A stretch of 64,000 nucleotides of DNA from positions 1,736,001-1,800,000 of the forward strand of contig NZ_CP092370.1 in assembly GCF_028473145.1 (NCBI RefSeq). Direction: 5' to 3'. Origin of the DNA: Flavobacterium sp. CBA20B-1 (lineage in GTDB: Bacteria; Bacteroidota; Bacteroidia; Flavobacteriales; Flavobacteriaceae). The notes below the pieces were generated by a model. That model was not told the DNA's origin. It was given only the letters and a program-made list of their open reading frames with translations, and made no database searches. Made by a program: the position numbers and the translations under genes. Shown piece by piece: positions 1 through 8,093 of the stretch; position 1 is the first letter of the stretch, and each line of letters begins with the position of its first letter.

Positions 1-1
1 A

Positions 2-100
2 GGTGGCGGTGGTTATATTCAAATAAATCAACTTTCTGAAAAATTAATACAGCAATACGAAGAACGTATTAAAGAAAAAGACGAAATGATTAAGGATTAA
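2..100 (+). CDS. C-terminal end of an unidentified protein (partial)
   Basis: An open frame enters from the left edge and ends at a TAA at 98-100. The 32 visible residues begin with a Gly-rich stretch (GGGGYIQIN) and then form a charged helix rich in Glu, Lys and Gln (QLSEKLIQQYEERIKEKDE). Such short coiled-coil tails are common at the end of flavobacterial XRE-type regulators, but no DNA-binding domain is visible, so the product is not named. It converges on the flippase-like gene that ends at 121. Confidence 0.5.
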   Translation, partial: GGGGYIQINQLSEKLIQQYEERIKEKDEMIKD

Positions 101-120
101 AAAAAACGGTTGGCTTAAAT

Positions 121-1080
121 TTACTTATTCTTATTAACAATCGGCAACAATAAAAAAGACAAACCACCTAAAACAATTACCAAAACGGTTTGTGTGGTCC
201 ATAAAATCCAGCCGAAAGCAGTTCCTGCGGTTAACGAGATGCCGTAAAGTGCTAATATTTTTGCAATAAGTAATGGAAATGCTCCAAAACCTCCGTTGGT
301 AAAACTAATGGTTAAACTGCCCACTACAAATGCAACCATTACAATTCCTAACGATATTTCGCTGGTTTCAGGCAAGGCTTTTGTTCCAAAATAAAAGGTG
401 AGTACAAAACCAATCCAAATAATGAGTGTGTGAATAAGAAACGGGATACGGTGCGGCATTTTAAAGATGCTCAACATACCTTCGACCAATCCGGTAATTT
501 TTTTGCGTATAAAAACAAAGATTTTCCAATTGGATGTATAAAGCAAATACAAACCAATAATTGCAACTATTGCAAGAACACCACCAATAACAACCAATTG
601 CTTAACTGGAATTTGCTGTGCAATAAAACCGGTTAGCTGTTTGTATTGCAACAGCAATGCGGTGGCCACAAAAAGCAAGAGAAAAACCAAATCTATGATG
701 CGCTCTGCAATGATGGTTCCAAAACCTTTATCGAACGGAATGTTATCGTATTTCTGCAAAACAGCTGCCCGAGATAGTTCGCCCGAGCGGGGAATCGTCA
801 AGTTTAACAAGTATCCAACAGAAATCGCCATAAAATTATTCCAAAAACCCGATTGATAACCCATGTACTGCAAACTATACTTCCACCGATAAGCACGCGA
901 TGCATGGCTGATTTTCATAAAAAGCAACGACAAACCAATGTAAAGATAATCGGCAGATGCAAAATAGCTTTTCATTTCGGTGATTTGTGCAGGCGTAAAT
1001 TGGTTGTAGGCGTAATAAACCAAAAAAACTCCCAGCAAAAGTGGGAGTGAAATATTTAGTATTTTTTTTAGCGACTTCAA
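121..1080 (-). CDS. Lysylphosphatidylglycerol synthase TM region / flippase-like family protein
   Basis: A 319-residue integral membrane protein with about eight hydrophobic segments. The NLTIPRSGELSRAAVL stretch near residue 95 and the GGFGAFPLLIAK stretch near residue 262 match the conserved loops of the UPF0104/AglD/MprF N-terminal membrane domain family. Those relatives flip or transfer lipid-linked groups across the inner membrane; the substrate here is unknown. The gene starts 4 bp after the panD stop, so it is probably the last gene of the panC-panD operon. The family call is good, the function is open. Confidence 0.8.
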   Translation of the reverse strand: MKSLKKILNISLPLLLGVFLVYYAYNQFTPAQITEMKSYFASADYLYIGLSLLFMKISHASRAYRWKYSLQYMGYQSGFWNNFMAISVGYLLNLTIPRSGELSRAAVLQKYDNIPFDKGFGTIIAERIIDLVFLLLFVATALLLQYKQLTGFIAQQIPVKQLVVIGGVLAIVAIIGLYLLYTSNWKIFVFIRKKITGLVEGMLSIFKMPHRIPFLIHTLIIWIGFVLTFYFGTKALPETSEISLGIVMVAFVVGSLTISFTNGGFGAFPLLIAKILALYGISLTAGTAFGWILWTTQTVLVIVLGGLSFLLLPIVNKNK

Positions 1081-1084
1081 GCGT

Positions 1085-1435
1085 TTATTTCAGTGAATTA
1101 TTTTCTTCGTTTGGAAAAATAACCCAAGGTTTAAACGTTTTGGCGTCTTCAAAAGGCATCAAGGCATAGGTGATTACAATAATAATATCGTCTTTTTGCA
1201 CCCGGCGCGCTGCAGGTCCGTTGAGTGTAATTTCGCCGCTGTTTCTTGAACCAGGAATGGCATAGGTTTCAAAACGTTCGCCATTATTAATGTTCACAAT
1301 GGTTACTTTTTCACCTTCAATAATGTTTGCAGCTTCCATTAAAGCAATATCAATCGTAATACTGCCAATATAATTCAAATCGGCACCTGTTACTTTAACA
1401 CGGTGGATTTTAGATTTTAAAACTTCTATTTGCAT
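1085..1435 (-). CDS. panD: Aspartate 1-decarboxylase
   Basis: Makes beta-alanine from L-aspartate for pantothenate (vitamin B5) synthesis. The 116-residue length is typical. The self-cleavage site is visible as Gly24-Ser25 in [10 protein letters not shown], where Ser25 becomes the catalytic pyruvoyl group, and the [14 protein letters not shown] stretch is also conserved. The enzyme works with PanC, whose gene lies upstream on the same strand. An IS982 element now separates the two genes, so transcription from the panC promoter has to cross the insertion or be replaced by an IS-borne promoter. Confidence 0.95.
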   Translation of the reverse strand: MQIEVLKSKIHRVKVTGADLNYIGSITIDIALMEAANIIEGEKVTIVNINNGERFETYAIPGSRNSGEITLNGPAARRVQKDDIIIVITYALMPFEDAKTFKPWVIFPNEENNSLK

Positions 1436-1462
1436 GGCGCAAAGTTATAAATTTTTAATTTA

Positions 1463-2438
1463 ACCCCTGGTGCATTATTAAACGAGATTAATTTTTAGGT
1501 TGTTAATATTTCTATTAAACACAAATTTATTCAAATATTGAATAGTTGTCAGTGTTGTAATTTTAGCCAGAATTCTTGTTTTAAATCCTTCAAAGGTCTT
1601 TGCGTAATTTCTTCTAATCATAAATTGGTCACACAATTGTGAGAACAGAGTTTCAATTCTTTTTCTATATTTTTTGAAATGATAAAATTGAGGTTTATAA
1701 CCTTTTTGATTTTTTCTTTTCGGAGTTTCTAATTGGATATTGACCTGGTTAAATAAATCAAGTTGAATGGTTTGTGAAAGATAACCTTTATCTCCAAATA
1801 AAACACAATCAGACATTTGCTTTCTTATATCCTGCAAATAATGAATATCGTGGACAGAGGCAGGAGATAAATCAAAACTTTGAAAAACACCAGAAATTGA
1901 GCAAACAGCGTGTAATTTATAGCCATAAAAATGTAAATTTTGTGAAGCACAAAATCCCTTGTTGGGAATGGCATAATCGACCTCCTTACATATTTTACTT
2001 CTGGAAGAACGTGCTATTTTACACACTTCCAAGGGCATACTATCGACCACAAAATAGTTTTCAAACTCATTAAATTTTTTTACCATTTTCATTCTGATTT
2101 CTTCGATAAATGGAAATAATTTTCTTTTTCTTCTGTTGTAAACACTTCGCTCAATTTTAGATTCAATTTCAAAACCCTTAATTTCTCTAAATAGCTGATG
2201 TTCAGAATCAATCGATTTAAATTCTGACAAGATTATTAAACTAATTAATTCAATATCAGATAGTTTAGGCTTTATTGGTTTAAAATATAAATTCTCTTTT
2301 TCCGAAATTTTCCGCAATTCCTTCAAAATTAATTTGTAACTTGCTTCTAAGTTGCTCATGATTGTATTTGATTGTCAGTCAATACAATATACTACTTTTT
2401 TGTATCTTGAGCAACTTTTTATATAATGCACTACGGGT
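1463..2438 (-). mobile_element. IS982-family insertion sequence, complete, between panC and panD
   Basis: A 976-bp element. Its left end reads ACCCCTGGTGCATTAT and its right end, reverse-complemented, reads ACCCGTAGTGCATTAT, a terminal inverted repeat with two mismatches. A 7-bp direct repeat TAATTTA flanks it at 1456-1462 and 2439-2445, which fits the target duplication range of the family. Its last base (2438) serves as the third base of the panC stop codon, so PanC remains intact. One full-length transposase gene is inside. Confidence 0.9.
1478..2359 (-). CDS. IS982-family transposase
   Basis: A 293-residue DDE transposase, about the full length for the family. Candidate catalytic residues are Asp106 in FVVDSMPLEV, Asp190 in VLFGDKGYLS and Glu236 in KRIETLFSQL. 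The HFYGYKLHAVCSISG stretch before the second Asp is typical of IS982. The frame is uninterrupted, so the element may still be active. It is read in the same direction as panC and panD. Confidence 0.93.
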   Translation of the reverse strand: MSNLEASYKLILKELRKISEKENLYFKPIKPKLSDIELISLIILSEFKSIDSEHQLFREIKGFEIESKIERSVYNRRKRKLFPFIEEIRMKMVKKFNEFENYFVVDSMPLEVCKIARSSRSKICKEVDYAIPNKGFCASQNLHFYGYKLHAVCSISGVFQSFDLSPASVHDIHYLQDIRKQMSDCVLFGDKGYLSQTIQLDLFNQVNIQLETPKRKNQKGYKPQFYHFKKYRKRIETLFSQLCDQFMIRRNYAKTFEGFKTRILAKITTLTTIQYLNKFVFNRNINNLKINLV

Positions 2439-3286
2439 TAATTTAATGCAATGTTATCAATTAATCGAATACCTTCAACATGCACCACAATAAAAGCTCG
2501 ATATTTTGTATGGGCGGTTTTCTGGGTAGCGGTTTTTAGTGAAACTTCATCTGCTATCACAAAATATTCCAAGTCAAAATCAGCTTCGTTGGCAAAAGTT
2601 TCTTTTACAAATTGTTCGGCTTGCACAATATCTTTTTCAACAAAGAGTTTTTTTGCAGTCTGGAGTGTTTTATAAATCACCGCCGCTTTTTCTTTGGCTT
2701 GGGCAGACAATCGTTCGTTTCTTGAGCTCATTGCCAAACCATTTGCTTCGCGATAAATGGGGCAACCAATCACGTTGATATCCATCATGTTTTTTGCAAC
2801 CATTTTGCGGATGATTTGCAACTGCTGAAAATCTTTCTCGCCAAAGTAAGCATTGTTGGGCTGCACAATTTCAAACAATTTCTTCACAATGGTTCCCACG
2901 CCGTTAAAATGTCCCGGGCGGTTGCTGCCTTCCATTTCATTGTCTAAACCATCATAATCAAAACTTTTGGCTACGGTATTTCCTTCATAAATATCATCAA
3001 CACTAGGTGCGTAAACAATAATTTTATCCGACAATGTTTCTAAAAGCGCCACATCTCTGTCTAAAGTTCGGGGATATTTTGCCAAATCTTCGGCATTGTT
3101 GAATTGGGTGGGATTAACAAAAATACTAACCACTGTCACATCGTTTTCGGACAAAGCTTGTTGCAATAAAGACAAATGCCCTTTGTGCAAAGCACCCATT
3201 GTGGGAACAAAACCAATTGTTTGCAACGCTTGTTTTAAGGGTTGCAAGTACTGTGATAACTGGCTTTGTGCATGAAATACCTTCAT
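2438..3286 (-). CDS. panC: Pantothenate synthetase
   Basis: Joins pantoate and beta-alanine using ATP. It is 282 residues, the usual length. The ATP-binding HIGH-type signature is in PTMGALHKGH (residues 29-38), followed by SIFVNPTQF, the pantoate-binding region around FYGEKDFQQL and the KMSKS-type SSRNERLS motif. The stop codon TAA overlaps the end of the downstream IS982 by one base without changing the protein. A TAATTTTG box at 3309-3316 (minus strand) lies at the right distance to be its promoter. Confidence 0.95.
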   Translation of the reverse strand: MKVFHAQSQLSQYLQPLKQALQTIGFVPTMGALHKGHLSLLQQALSENDVTVVSIFVNPTQFNNAEDLAKYPRTLDRDVALLETLSDKIIVYAPSVDDIYEGNTVAKSFDYDGLDNEMEGSNRPGHFNGVGTIVKKLFEIVQPNNAYFGEKDFQQLQIIRKMVAKNMMDINVIGCPIYREANGLAMSSRNERLSAQAKEKAAVIYKTLQTAKKLFVEKDIVQAEQFVKETFANEADFDLEYFVIADEVSLKTATQKTAHTKYRAFIVVHVEGIRLIDNIALN

Positions 3287-3308
3287 GGTTTAAAAAGTTT
3301 AGTGCTTG

Positions 3309-3357
3309 CAAAATTAGCACAATCCTTAACATCGTAACACATTTTTTCGTAATTTTG
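3309..3357. promoter_or_regulatory. Divergent promoter region between panC and the glycogen synthase-like gene
   Basis: Two Bacteroidetes -7 boxes (consensus TAnnTTTG) point away from each other. TAATTTTG is at 3309-3316 on the minus strand, 23 bp before panC. TAATTTTG is at 3350-3357 on the plus strand, 36 bp before the gene starting at 3394. No clear -33 TTTG box was found for either, so this is a sequence-pattern call only. Confidence 0.5.
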
Positions 3358-3393
3358 CTTTTTAAAAAGCATTTTAAATTTAATTAAAGAAGA

Positions 3394-4197
3394 ATGAAAG
3401 ACAAGAGGATATTATATGTATCATCTGAAGTAGTGCCTTATTTACCTGAAAATGAAGTTTCGCAAGCTTCGTTCGACACTCCAAAAATGATTAATGATTT
3501 AGGCGGGCAAATCCGTATTTTTATGCCAAGATACGGTAGCATCAATGAAAGAAGACATCAATTGCACGAAGTGATTAGGCTTTCGGGTATGAATTTGGTT
3601 ATTAATGACATGGATATGCCTTTAATTATTAAAGTTGCTTCGATACCAAAAGAACGCATTCAGGTTTATTTTATTGATAACGATGATTATTTTAAACGCA
3701 AAGGTACTTTTGGCGATGAAGAGGACACATTGTATGAGGATAACGATGAACGCGCAATTTTCTTTGTGAAAGGTGTTGTTGAAACCATTAAAAAGTTAAA
3801 TTGGGTACCCGATGTGATACATGTACAAGGGTGGATGGCATCTCTATTGCCGCTTTATATGAAAAAATATTATAATGATGAGGATATCTTCACCGATACA
3901 AAAATCATTACATCTGTTTTTTCATCTGGATTTGAAGGCAAATTATCAAAAAACATGTTTGAAAAAGTGGCTTTTGATGAATTTAACAAGAAAGATATTA
4001 CTGCCTTAAAGGATGCAACTTACACCAATATCATGAAAAATGCTATTGACCACTCTGATGGTATTGTGATTTCTTCAGAAGACATTTCAGAAGATTTAAC
4101 AAATTATATACAAAGTTCAAATAAACCTTTCTTACCTTTCAACGCAAAAGAAAAAATGAAGGATTTTTATCCCGAATTTTATCTTCAAAAGGTTTAA
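3394..4197 (+). CDS. Glycogen/starch synthase N-terminal-domain protein (short form)
   Basis: A 267-residue protein resembling the N-terminal Rossmann half of GT5 glycogen synthases: ILYVSSEVVPYLPENEVSQ at the start corresponds to the ADP-glucose-binding N-terminus, and PDVIHVQGWMASLLPLYMK to the conserved HxHDW-type region (HVQGW here). A full glycogen synthase is about 480 residues, and the C-terminal ADP-sugar-binding half is absent. From memory, this short form next to panC is normal in flavobacteria and not a local truncation. It lies 12 bp before the DUF4270 gene. Catalytic activity is doubtful, and a structural or regulatory role is possible. Confidence 0.75.
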   Translation: MKDKRILYVSSEVVPYLPENEVSQASFDTPKMINDLGGQIRIFMPRYGSINERRHQLHEVIRLSGMNLVINDMDMPLIIKVASIPKERIQVYFIDNDDYFKRKGTFGDEEDTLYEDNDERAIFFVKGVVETIKKLNWVPDVIHVQGWMASLLPLYMKKYYNDEDIFTDTKIITSVFSSGFEGKLSKNMFEKVAFDEFNKKDITALKDATYTNIMKNAIDHSDGIVISSEDISEDLTNYIQSSNKPFLPFNAKEKMKDFYPEFYLQKV

Positions 4198-4209
4198 TTT
4201 AGTGCATTT

Positions 4210-5814
4210 ATGAGAAGAAAATCGATCGCGCAATTTGTAGTACTTTCGGTACTATCTGTTACGGCAATCTCGTGCGAGCAAGACTTTACCGAAATGGGAG
4301 CTGAAGTTATAGACAGCGACCAATTTGGTTTTGAAAAATACCTTGTTCAAAATATTGAAACTACAAACAGCGAAGCAGGTATTGCCAACACCCGCAATTT
4401 GCCTGTAAACAATTTAGGCGTTTACACTCACAGTGCATTTGGAAAAACAACAGCACACTTTGTAACGCAAATTGAAATGAAAAACAACAGCGATTTAACA
4501 TCGTTTGGTGAAAATCTGGTGCTGGATTCGGTGTATGTATATATTCCGTTTACCAGTTCAGTTTCTGCAACCGATTCTGATGGCAACCGTTCGTTTAATG
4601 TTTCAGATGTGTATGGCAATGGTAAATTCACCTTGAATGTTTACGAAAACGGATACTTTCTGCGAACAACCGACCCGAATAATAATTTTGACACACAATT
4701 TTATTATGCTGACGAAAAAAATATATTTGATCAAAATAAAAAAGGATTAGCTGGAAGCAATCGTTTGAACAATTCTACCAATACAGCACAAAATACCGAA
4801 TTTGCTTTTAACAAAAACGAGATTAAACTGTATGCGTATAATGCAGACGGAACCCCACAAATGGTGGATGGTAAGCAAAAAGTAAAAGAACGTTTAGCGC
4901 CAGGGGTTTGGTTAGATCTCGACAAAAATTATTTTCAAGAAAAATTCTTTGCAAACAATAAATACAAATCCTTATTAAATAACGGACTTTTAAAAGAATA
5001 TTTCCGTGGGTTGTATTTTGAAGTGGAAGATAATTTCAGCCAAAACGCATTGGCACAATTAAACTTAAGCCGCGGAAAAGTAGTTTTTGTTTATAAACAA
5101 GACGGTGAAATAGACGCCAACACCAATCAACCAAAACGCGAACGCAAAACCTATGAATTCCGTATTGGTTATGATGATAAACAATCTACTCCGATAACAG
5201 CAACTACTGTGAATTTATTAGAAAACAATTTCGATCTAGACAATAATTCGGTAGGAAATCTGTGGATAAAAGGCGGCGGAAACAGCACATTTGCAACTCT
5301 TTCATTATTTGGAAACGACGCTGATGGTAGCGGAAAAGCAGATGAATTAGAAACCATTATCAACAATAAATGGTTGGTGAATCAGGCATTGCTCACCTTA
5401 TATGTGGATCATTCTGCAATGGGATTAGATACCATCGCAGTACCTAAACAATTGTATTTGTATGATTACAAAAACAACAAAGTAATTGCCGATTATTTAA
5501 GCGATACATCAACTACAGGAAAACCAATTTTTGGTGGATTCTTAAACAAAACAAACAAATCGGTACACAAATACCAATTTAGAATAACAGATCACATCAA
5601 CAATTTAATAACAAAAGATTCTACCAATGTACCTTTAGGATTGGTTGTTGCAAGCGATATTTCGTTAACAGCAATGAATCCATTAAAAGCTACAACAAAA
5701 ACAATACCCTTAACCGCTACTATGAATCCGTTTGGAACAATTATTCACGGGCCAAATGCATCAAACAGCGATTTAAAAATGAGATTGGAAATTTATTACA
5801 CTAAAGAAAATTAA
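4210..5814 (+). CDS. DUF4270 family outer-membrane lipoprotein
   Basis: A 534-residue predicted lipoprotein. The signal peptide ends in a lipobox (TAISC) with Cys22 as the lipidated residue. The mature part is rich in Asn, Thr and aromatic beta-strand patterns as in DUF4270, a Bacteroidetes family of unknown function. It sits between the glycogen synthase-like gene (12 bp upstream) and glmS (2 bp downstream), so the three are almost certainly co-transcribed. The link to glmS suggests a cell-envelope role, but this is inference. Confidence 0.8.
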   Translation: MRRKSIAQFVVLSVLSVTAISCEQDFTEMGAEVIDSDQFGFEKYLVQNIETTNSEAGIANTRNLPVNNLGVYTHSAFGKTTAHFVTQIEMKNNSDLTSFGENLVLDSVYVYIPFTSSVSATDSDGNRSFNVSDVYGNGKFTLNVYENGYFLRTTDPNNNFDTQFYYADEKNIFDQNKKGLAGSNRLNNSTNTAQNTEFAFNKNEIKLYAYNADGTPQMVDGKQKVKERLAPGVWLDLDKNYFQEKFFANNKYKSLLNNGLLKEYFRGLYFEVEDNFSQNALAQLNLSRGKVVFVYKQDGEIDANTNQPKRERKTYEFRIGYDDKQSTPITATTVNLLENNFDLDNNSVGNLWIKGGGNSTFATLSLFGNDADGSGKADELETIINNKWLVNQALLTLYVDHSAMGLDTIAVPKQLYLYDYKNNKVIADYLSDTSTTGKPIFGGFLNKTNKSVHKYQFRITDHINNLITKDSTNVPLGLVVASDISLTAMNPLKATTKTIPLTATMNPFGTIIHGPNASNSDLKMRLEIYYTKEN

Positions 5815-5816
5815 TT

Positions 5817-7664
5817 ATGTGTGGCATTGTAGGTTATATAGGCACAAAAGATGCTTATCCAATAATAATAAAAGGTTTAAAGCGATTGGAATACCGCGGA
5901 TATGATAGTGCCGGAGTGGCATTGTTTAACGGCGAACAATTCATAGCAAGCAAAACCAAAGGCAAAGTTTCTGATTTGGAAGAAAGAGCCCAAGCAGAAA
6001 ACACTCTAAAAGGGTCAATGGGAATTGGTCATACACGTTGGGCAACACACGGCGTGCCAAACGATGTAAACTCTCATCCTCACTTTTCAAACTCAGGCGA
6101 GTTGGTGATTATTCACAATGGTATCATTGAAAATTATGAGCCATTAAAACAAGAATTAATCAATCGTGGTTATACCTTTAAATCGGATACCGACACCGAA
6201 GTTTTGGTGAATCTTATCGAAGATATTCAAAGAAACAAAGGCTTAAAGTTAGGGAAAGCCGTGCAAGTAGCATTGAATCAAGTGATTGGTGCCTATGCAA
6301 TTTGTGTGATGGATATTAAAAAGCCCAATGAAATTGTAGCAGCTCGTTTGGGCAGTCCATTGGCAATTGGTATTGGCGAAGGGGAATATTTTGTGGCATC
6401 TGATGCTTCTCCGTTTATTGAATACACCAACAATGCGATTTATTTGAAAGACGAAGAAATGGCAATTATTCGCTTACACAAACCTATCAAAATCCGAAAA
6501 ATTAAGTCAGACAGCGAAGTAAGCCCTTATATTCAAGAGTTGCAATTGAACCTAGAGCAAATTGAAAAAGGAGGTTACGATCATTTCATGTTAAAAGAAA
6601 TTTACGAACAACCACAAGTTATTCGTGACACGTTCCGCGGGCGTTTACTAAGCGACCAAGGATTGATCAAAATGGCAGGAATTGAAGATAACTTAGCAAA
6701 ATTCATCAACGCAAAACGCATTATTATTGTGGCTTGCGGCACATCATGGCACGCTGCACAAGTCGCAGAATACATGATCGAAGAATTTGCACGCATCCCT
6801 GTGGAAGTGGAATATGCATCAGAATTTAGATACCGAAACCCTATCATCCATACAGACGATGTGGTACTTGCCATTTCACAATCGGGTGAAACAGCTGATA
6901 CATTGGCTGCTATAAAATTAGCTAAAGAAAAAGGGGCGTTTGTATTTGGTGTTTGTAACGTAGTTGGATCGTCTATTTCGCGTGAAACACATGCAGGTGC
7001 TTACACACACGCCGGTCCTGAAATTGGTGTGGCGTCAACAAAAGCTTTCACTACACAAATTACCGTTTTGGCTTTAATTGCATTGCGCTTGGCAAAAGCA
7101 AAAGGAACCATGTCGCAACCCGATTATTTAAGAAACTTAATAGAATTAGAACTGATTCCTGAAAAAGTACAAGAAGCTTTGCTGGAAAATGATCGCATTT
7201 TGGAAATTGCACATATCTATAAAGATGCAGCCAATTGCTTATTTTTAGGTCGCGGTTTCAACTTCCCCGTAGCTTTAGAAGGTGCTTTAAAGTTAAAGGA
7301 AATTTCATACATTCATGCAGAAGGATATCCAGCTGCCGAAATGAAACACGGACCAATTGCCTTGATCGATGAAAACATGCCGGTTATTGTAATTGCGCCA
7401 CAGCAAAACCACTACGATAAAGTGGTGAGTAATATTCAAGAAATAAAAGCCCGCAGCGGAAAAATCATTGCATTGGTATCAAAAGGTGATCAACAAGTTC
7501 GCAATTTAGCAGATCACATCATTGAAATGCCTCATTCAACCGAGGCTTTAACTTCAATTATTGCGACTATTCCATTACAATTACTATCGTATCACGTAGC
7601 TGTTTTACGCGGTACCAACGTAGATCAACCTAGAAATTTAGCCAAATCGGTTACTGTTGAATAA
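5817..7664 (+). CDS. glmS: Glutamine--fructose-6-phosphate aminotransferase (isomerizing)
   Basis: Makes glucosamine-6-phosphate from fructose-6-phosphate and glutamine, the first step toward UDP-GlcNAc for peptidoglycan and LPS. It is 615 residues, full length. The class II glutamine amidotransferase nucleophile is Cys2 (MCGIVGYIG). HTRWATHG is the conserved loop near residue 75. Two SIS sugar-phosphate domains follow (CGTSWHAA near 305, SQSGETADT near 354), and the C-terminus ends in the conserved AKSVTVE. It is the last gene of the operon; a strong hairpin follows at 7774. No glmS ribozyme is visible in the 2-bp upstream gap. Confidence 0.97.
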   Translation: MCGIVGYIGTKDAYPIIIKGLKRLEYRGYDSAGVALFNGEQFIASKTKGKVSDLEERAQAENTLKGSMGIGHTRWATHGVPNDVNSHPHFSNSGELVIIHNGIIENYEPLKQELINRGYTFKSDTDTEVLVNLIEDIQRNKGLKLGKAVQVALNQVIGAYAICVMDIKKPNEIVAARLGSPLAIGIGEGEYFVASDASPFIEYTNNAIYLKDEEMAIIRLHKPIKIRKIKSDSEVSPYIQELQLNLEQIEKGGYDHFMLKEIYEQPQVIRDTFRGRLLSDQGLIKMAGIEDNLAKFINAKRIIIVACGTSWHAAQVAEYMIEEFARIPVEVEYASEFRYRNPIIHTDDVVLAISQSGETADTLAAIKLAKEKGAFVFGVCNVVGSSISRETHAGAYTHAGPEIGVASTKAFTTQITVLALIALRLAKAKGTMSQPDYLRNLIELELIPEKVQEALLENDRILEIAHIYKDAANCLFLGRGFNFPVALEGALKLKEISYIHAEGYPAAEMKHGPIALIDENMPVIVIAPQQNHYDKVVSNIQEIKARSGKIIALVSKGDQQVRNLADHIIEMPHSTEALTSIIATIPLQLLSYHVAVLRGTNVDQPRNLAKSVTVE

Positions 7665-7773
7665 AATAAAAAAAAACTTGTTTTTTATTAAAAAACTTTT
7701 TACCTTTACAAAAGAAGCTTATCTCTTCCCAAAAGAATAAGTTTTTTCATAAGTGTTTTTTTTGGTTAATATT

Positions 7774-7812
7774 AAGTGGATTTGTCTTTGGCAAATCCAC
7801 TTTCTTATTTTG
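7774..7812 (+). terminator. Rho-independent terminator after glmS
   Basis: An 11-bp perfect stem (AAGTGGATTTG / CAAATCCACTT) with a 7-base loop is followed by TTCTTATTTTG. It lies 110 bp after the glmS stop. The stem could serve either direction, but the gene on the right also ends here from the other side (7896), so it may be bidirectional. Confidence 0.75.
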
Positions 7813-7895
7813 TTTGGGTGGTGAAATTTAGTAATGCGTAATGTTTATGCATCAGAAACTGAGAAACACCTTTATTGACGCATTGCTTCACAACT

Positions 7896-8090
7896 CTAAA
7901 TCATCATAGACCCACAAATTCCTAAGCCAATCAACATATATAAACCAGCCAAAATAAACAGCACTTTGGCTGCTTTGGGCGATTTGCTTTTTACAATTAC
8001 GCCAATAAGGGCAAGTACAATGGGCGGACCAAACATTACCATGAATATTATGGCAACAAGTCCATCTAGGTTTGCTTCTAAAAAGGTCAT
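7896..8090 (-). CDS. Small two-helix membrane protein
   Basis: A 64-residue protein with two predicted transmembrane segments, roughly residues 10-33 and 42-62, joined by a basic KSKSPKAAK loop. No family was recognised. Its start lies 3 bp after the stop of the radical SAM gene, so it is the third gene of the Lgt-like / radical SAM operon and may be an accessory membrane subunit. The length and clean spacing argue that it is a real gene. Confidence 0.6.
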   Translation of the reverse strand: MTFLEANLDGLVAIIFMVMFGPPIVLALIGVIVKSKSPKAAKVLFILAGLYMLIGLGICGSMMI

Positions 8091-8093
8091 CTT

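Noticed and set aside
430..1050. Plus-strand frames opposite the flippase-like gene
   Set aside because: Antisense shadows with unlikely composition; the minus-strand gene is well supported.
5815..5817. glmS ribozyme or riboswitch
   Set aside because: Only 2 bp separate DUF4270 and glmS, so there is no room for a leader element.
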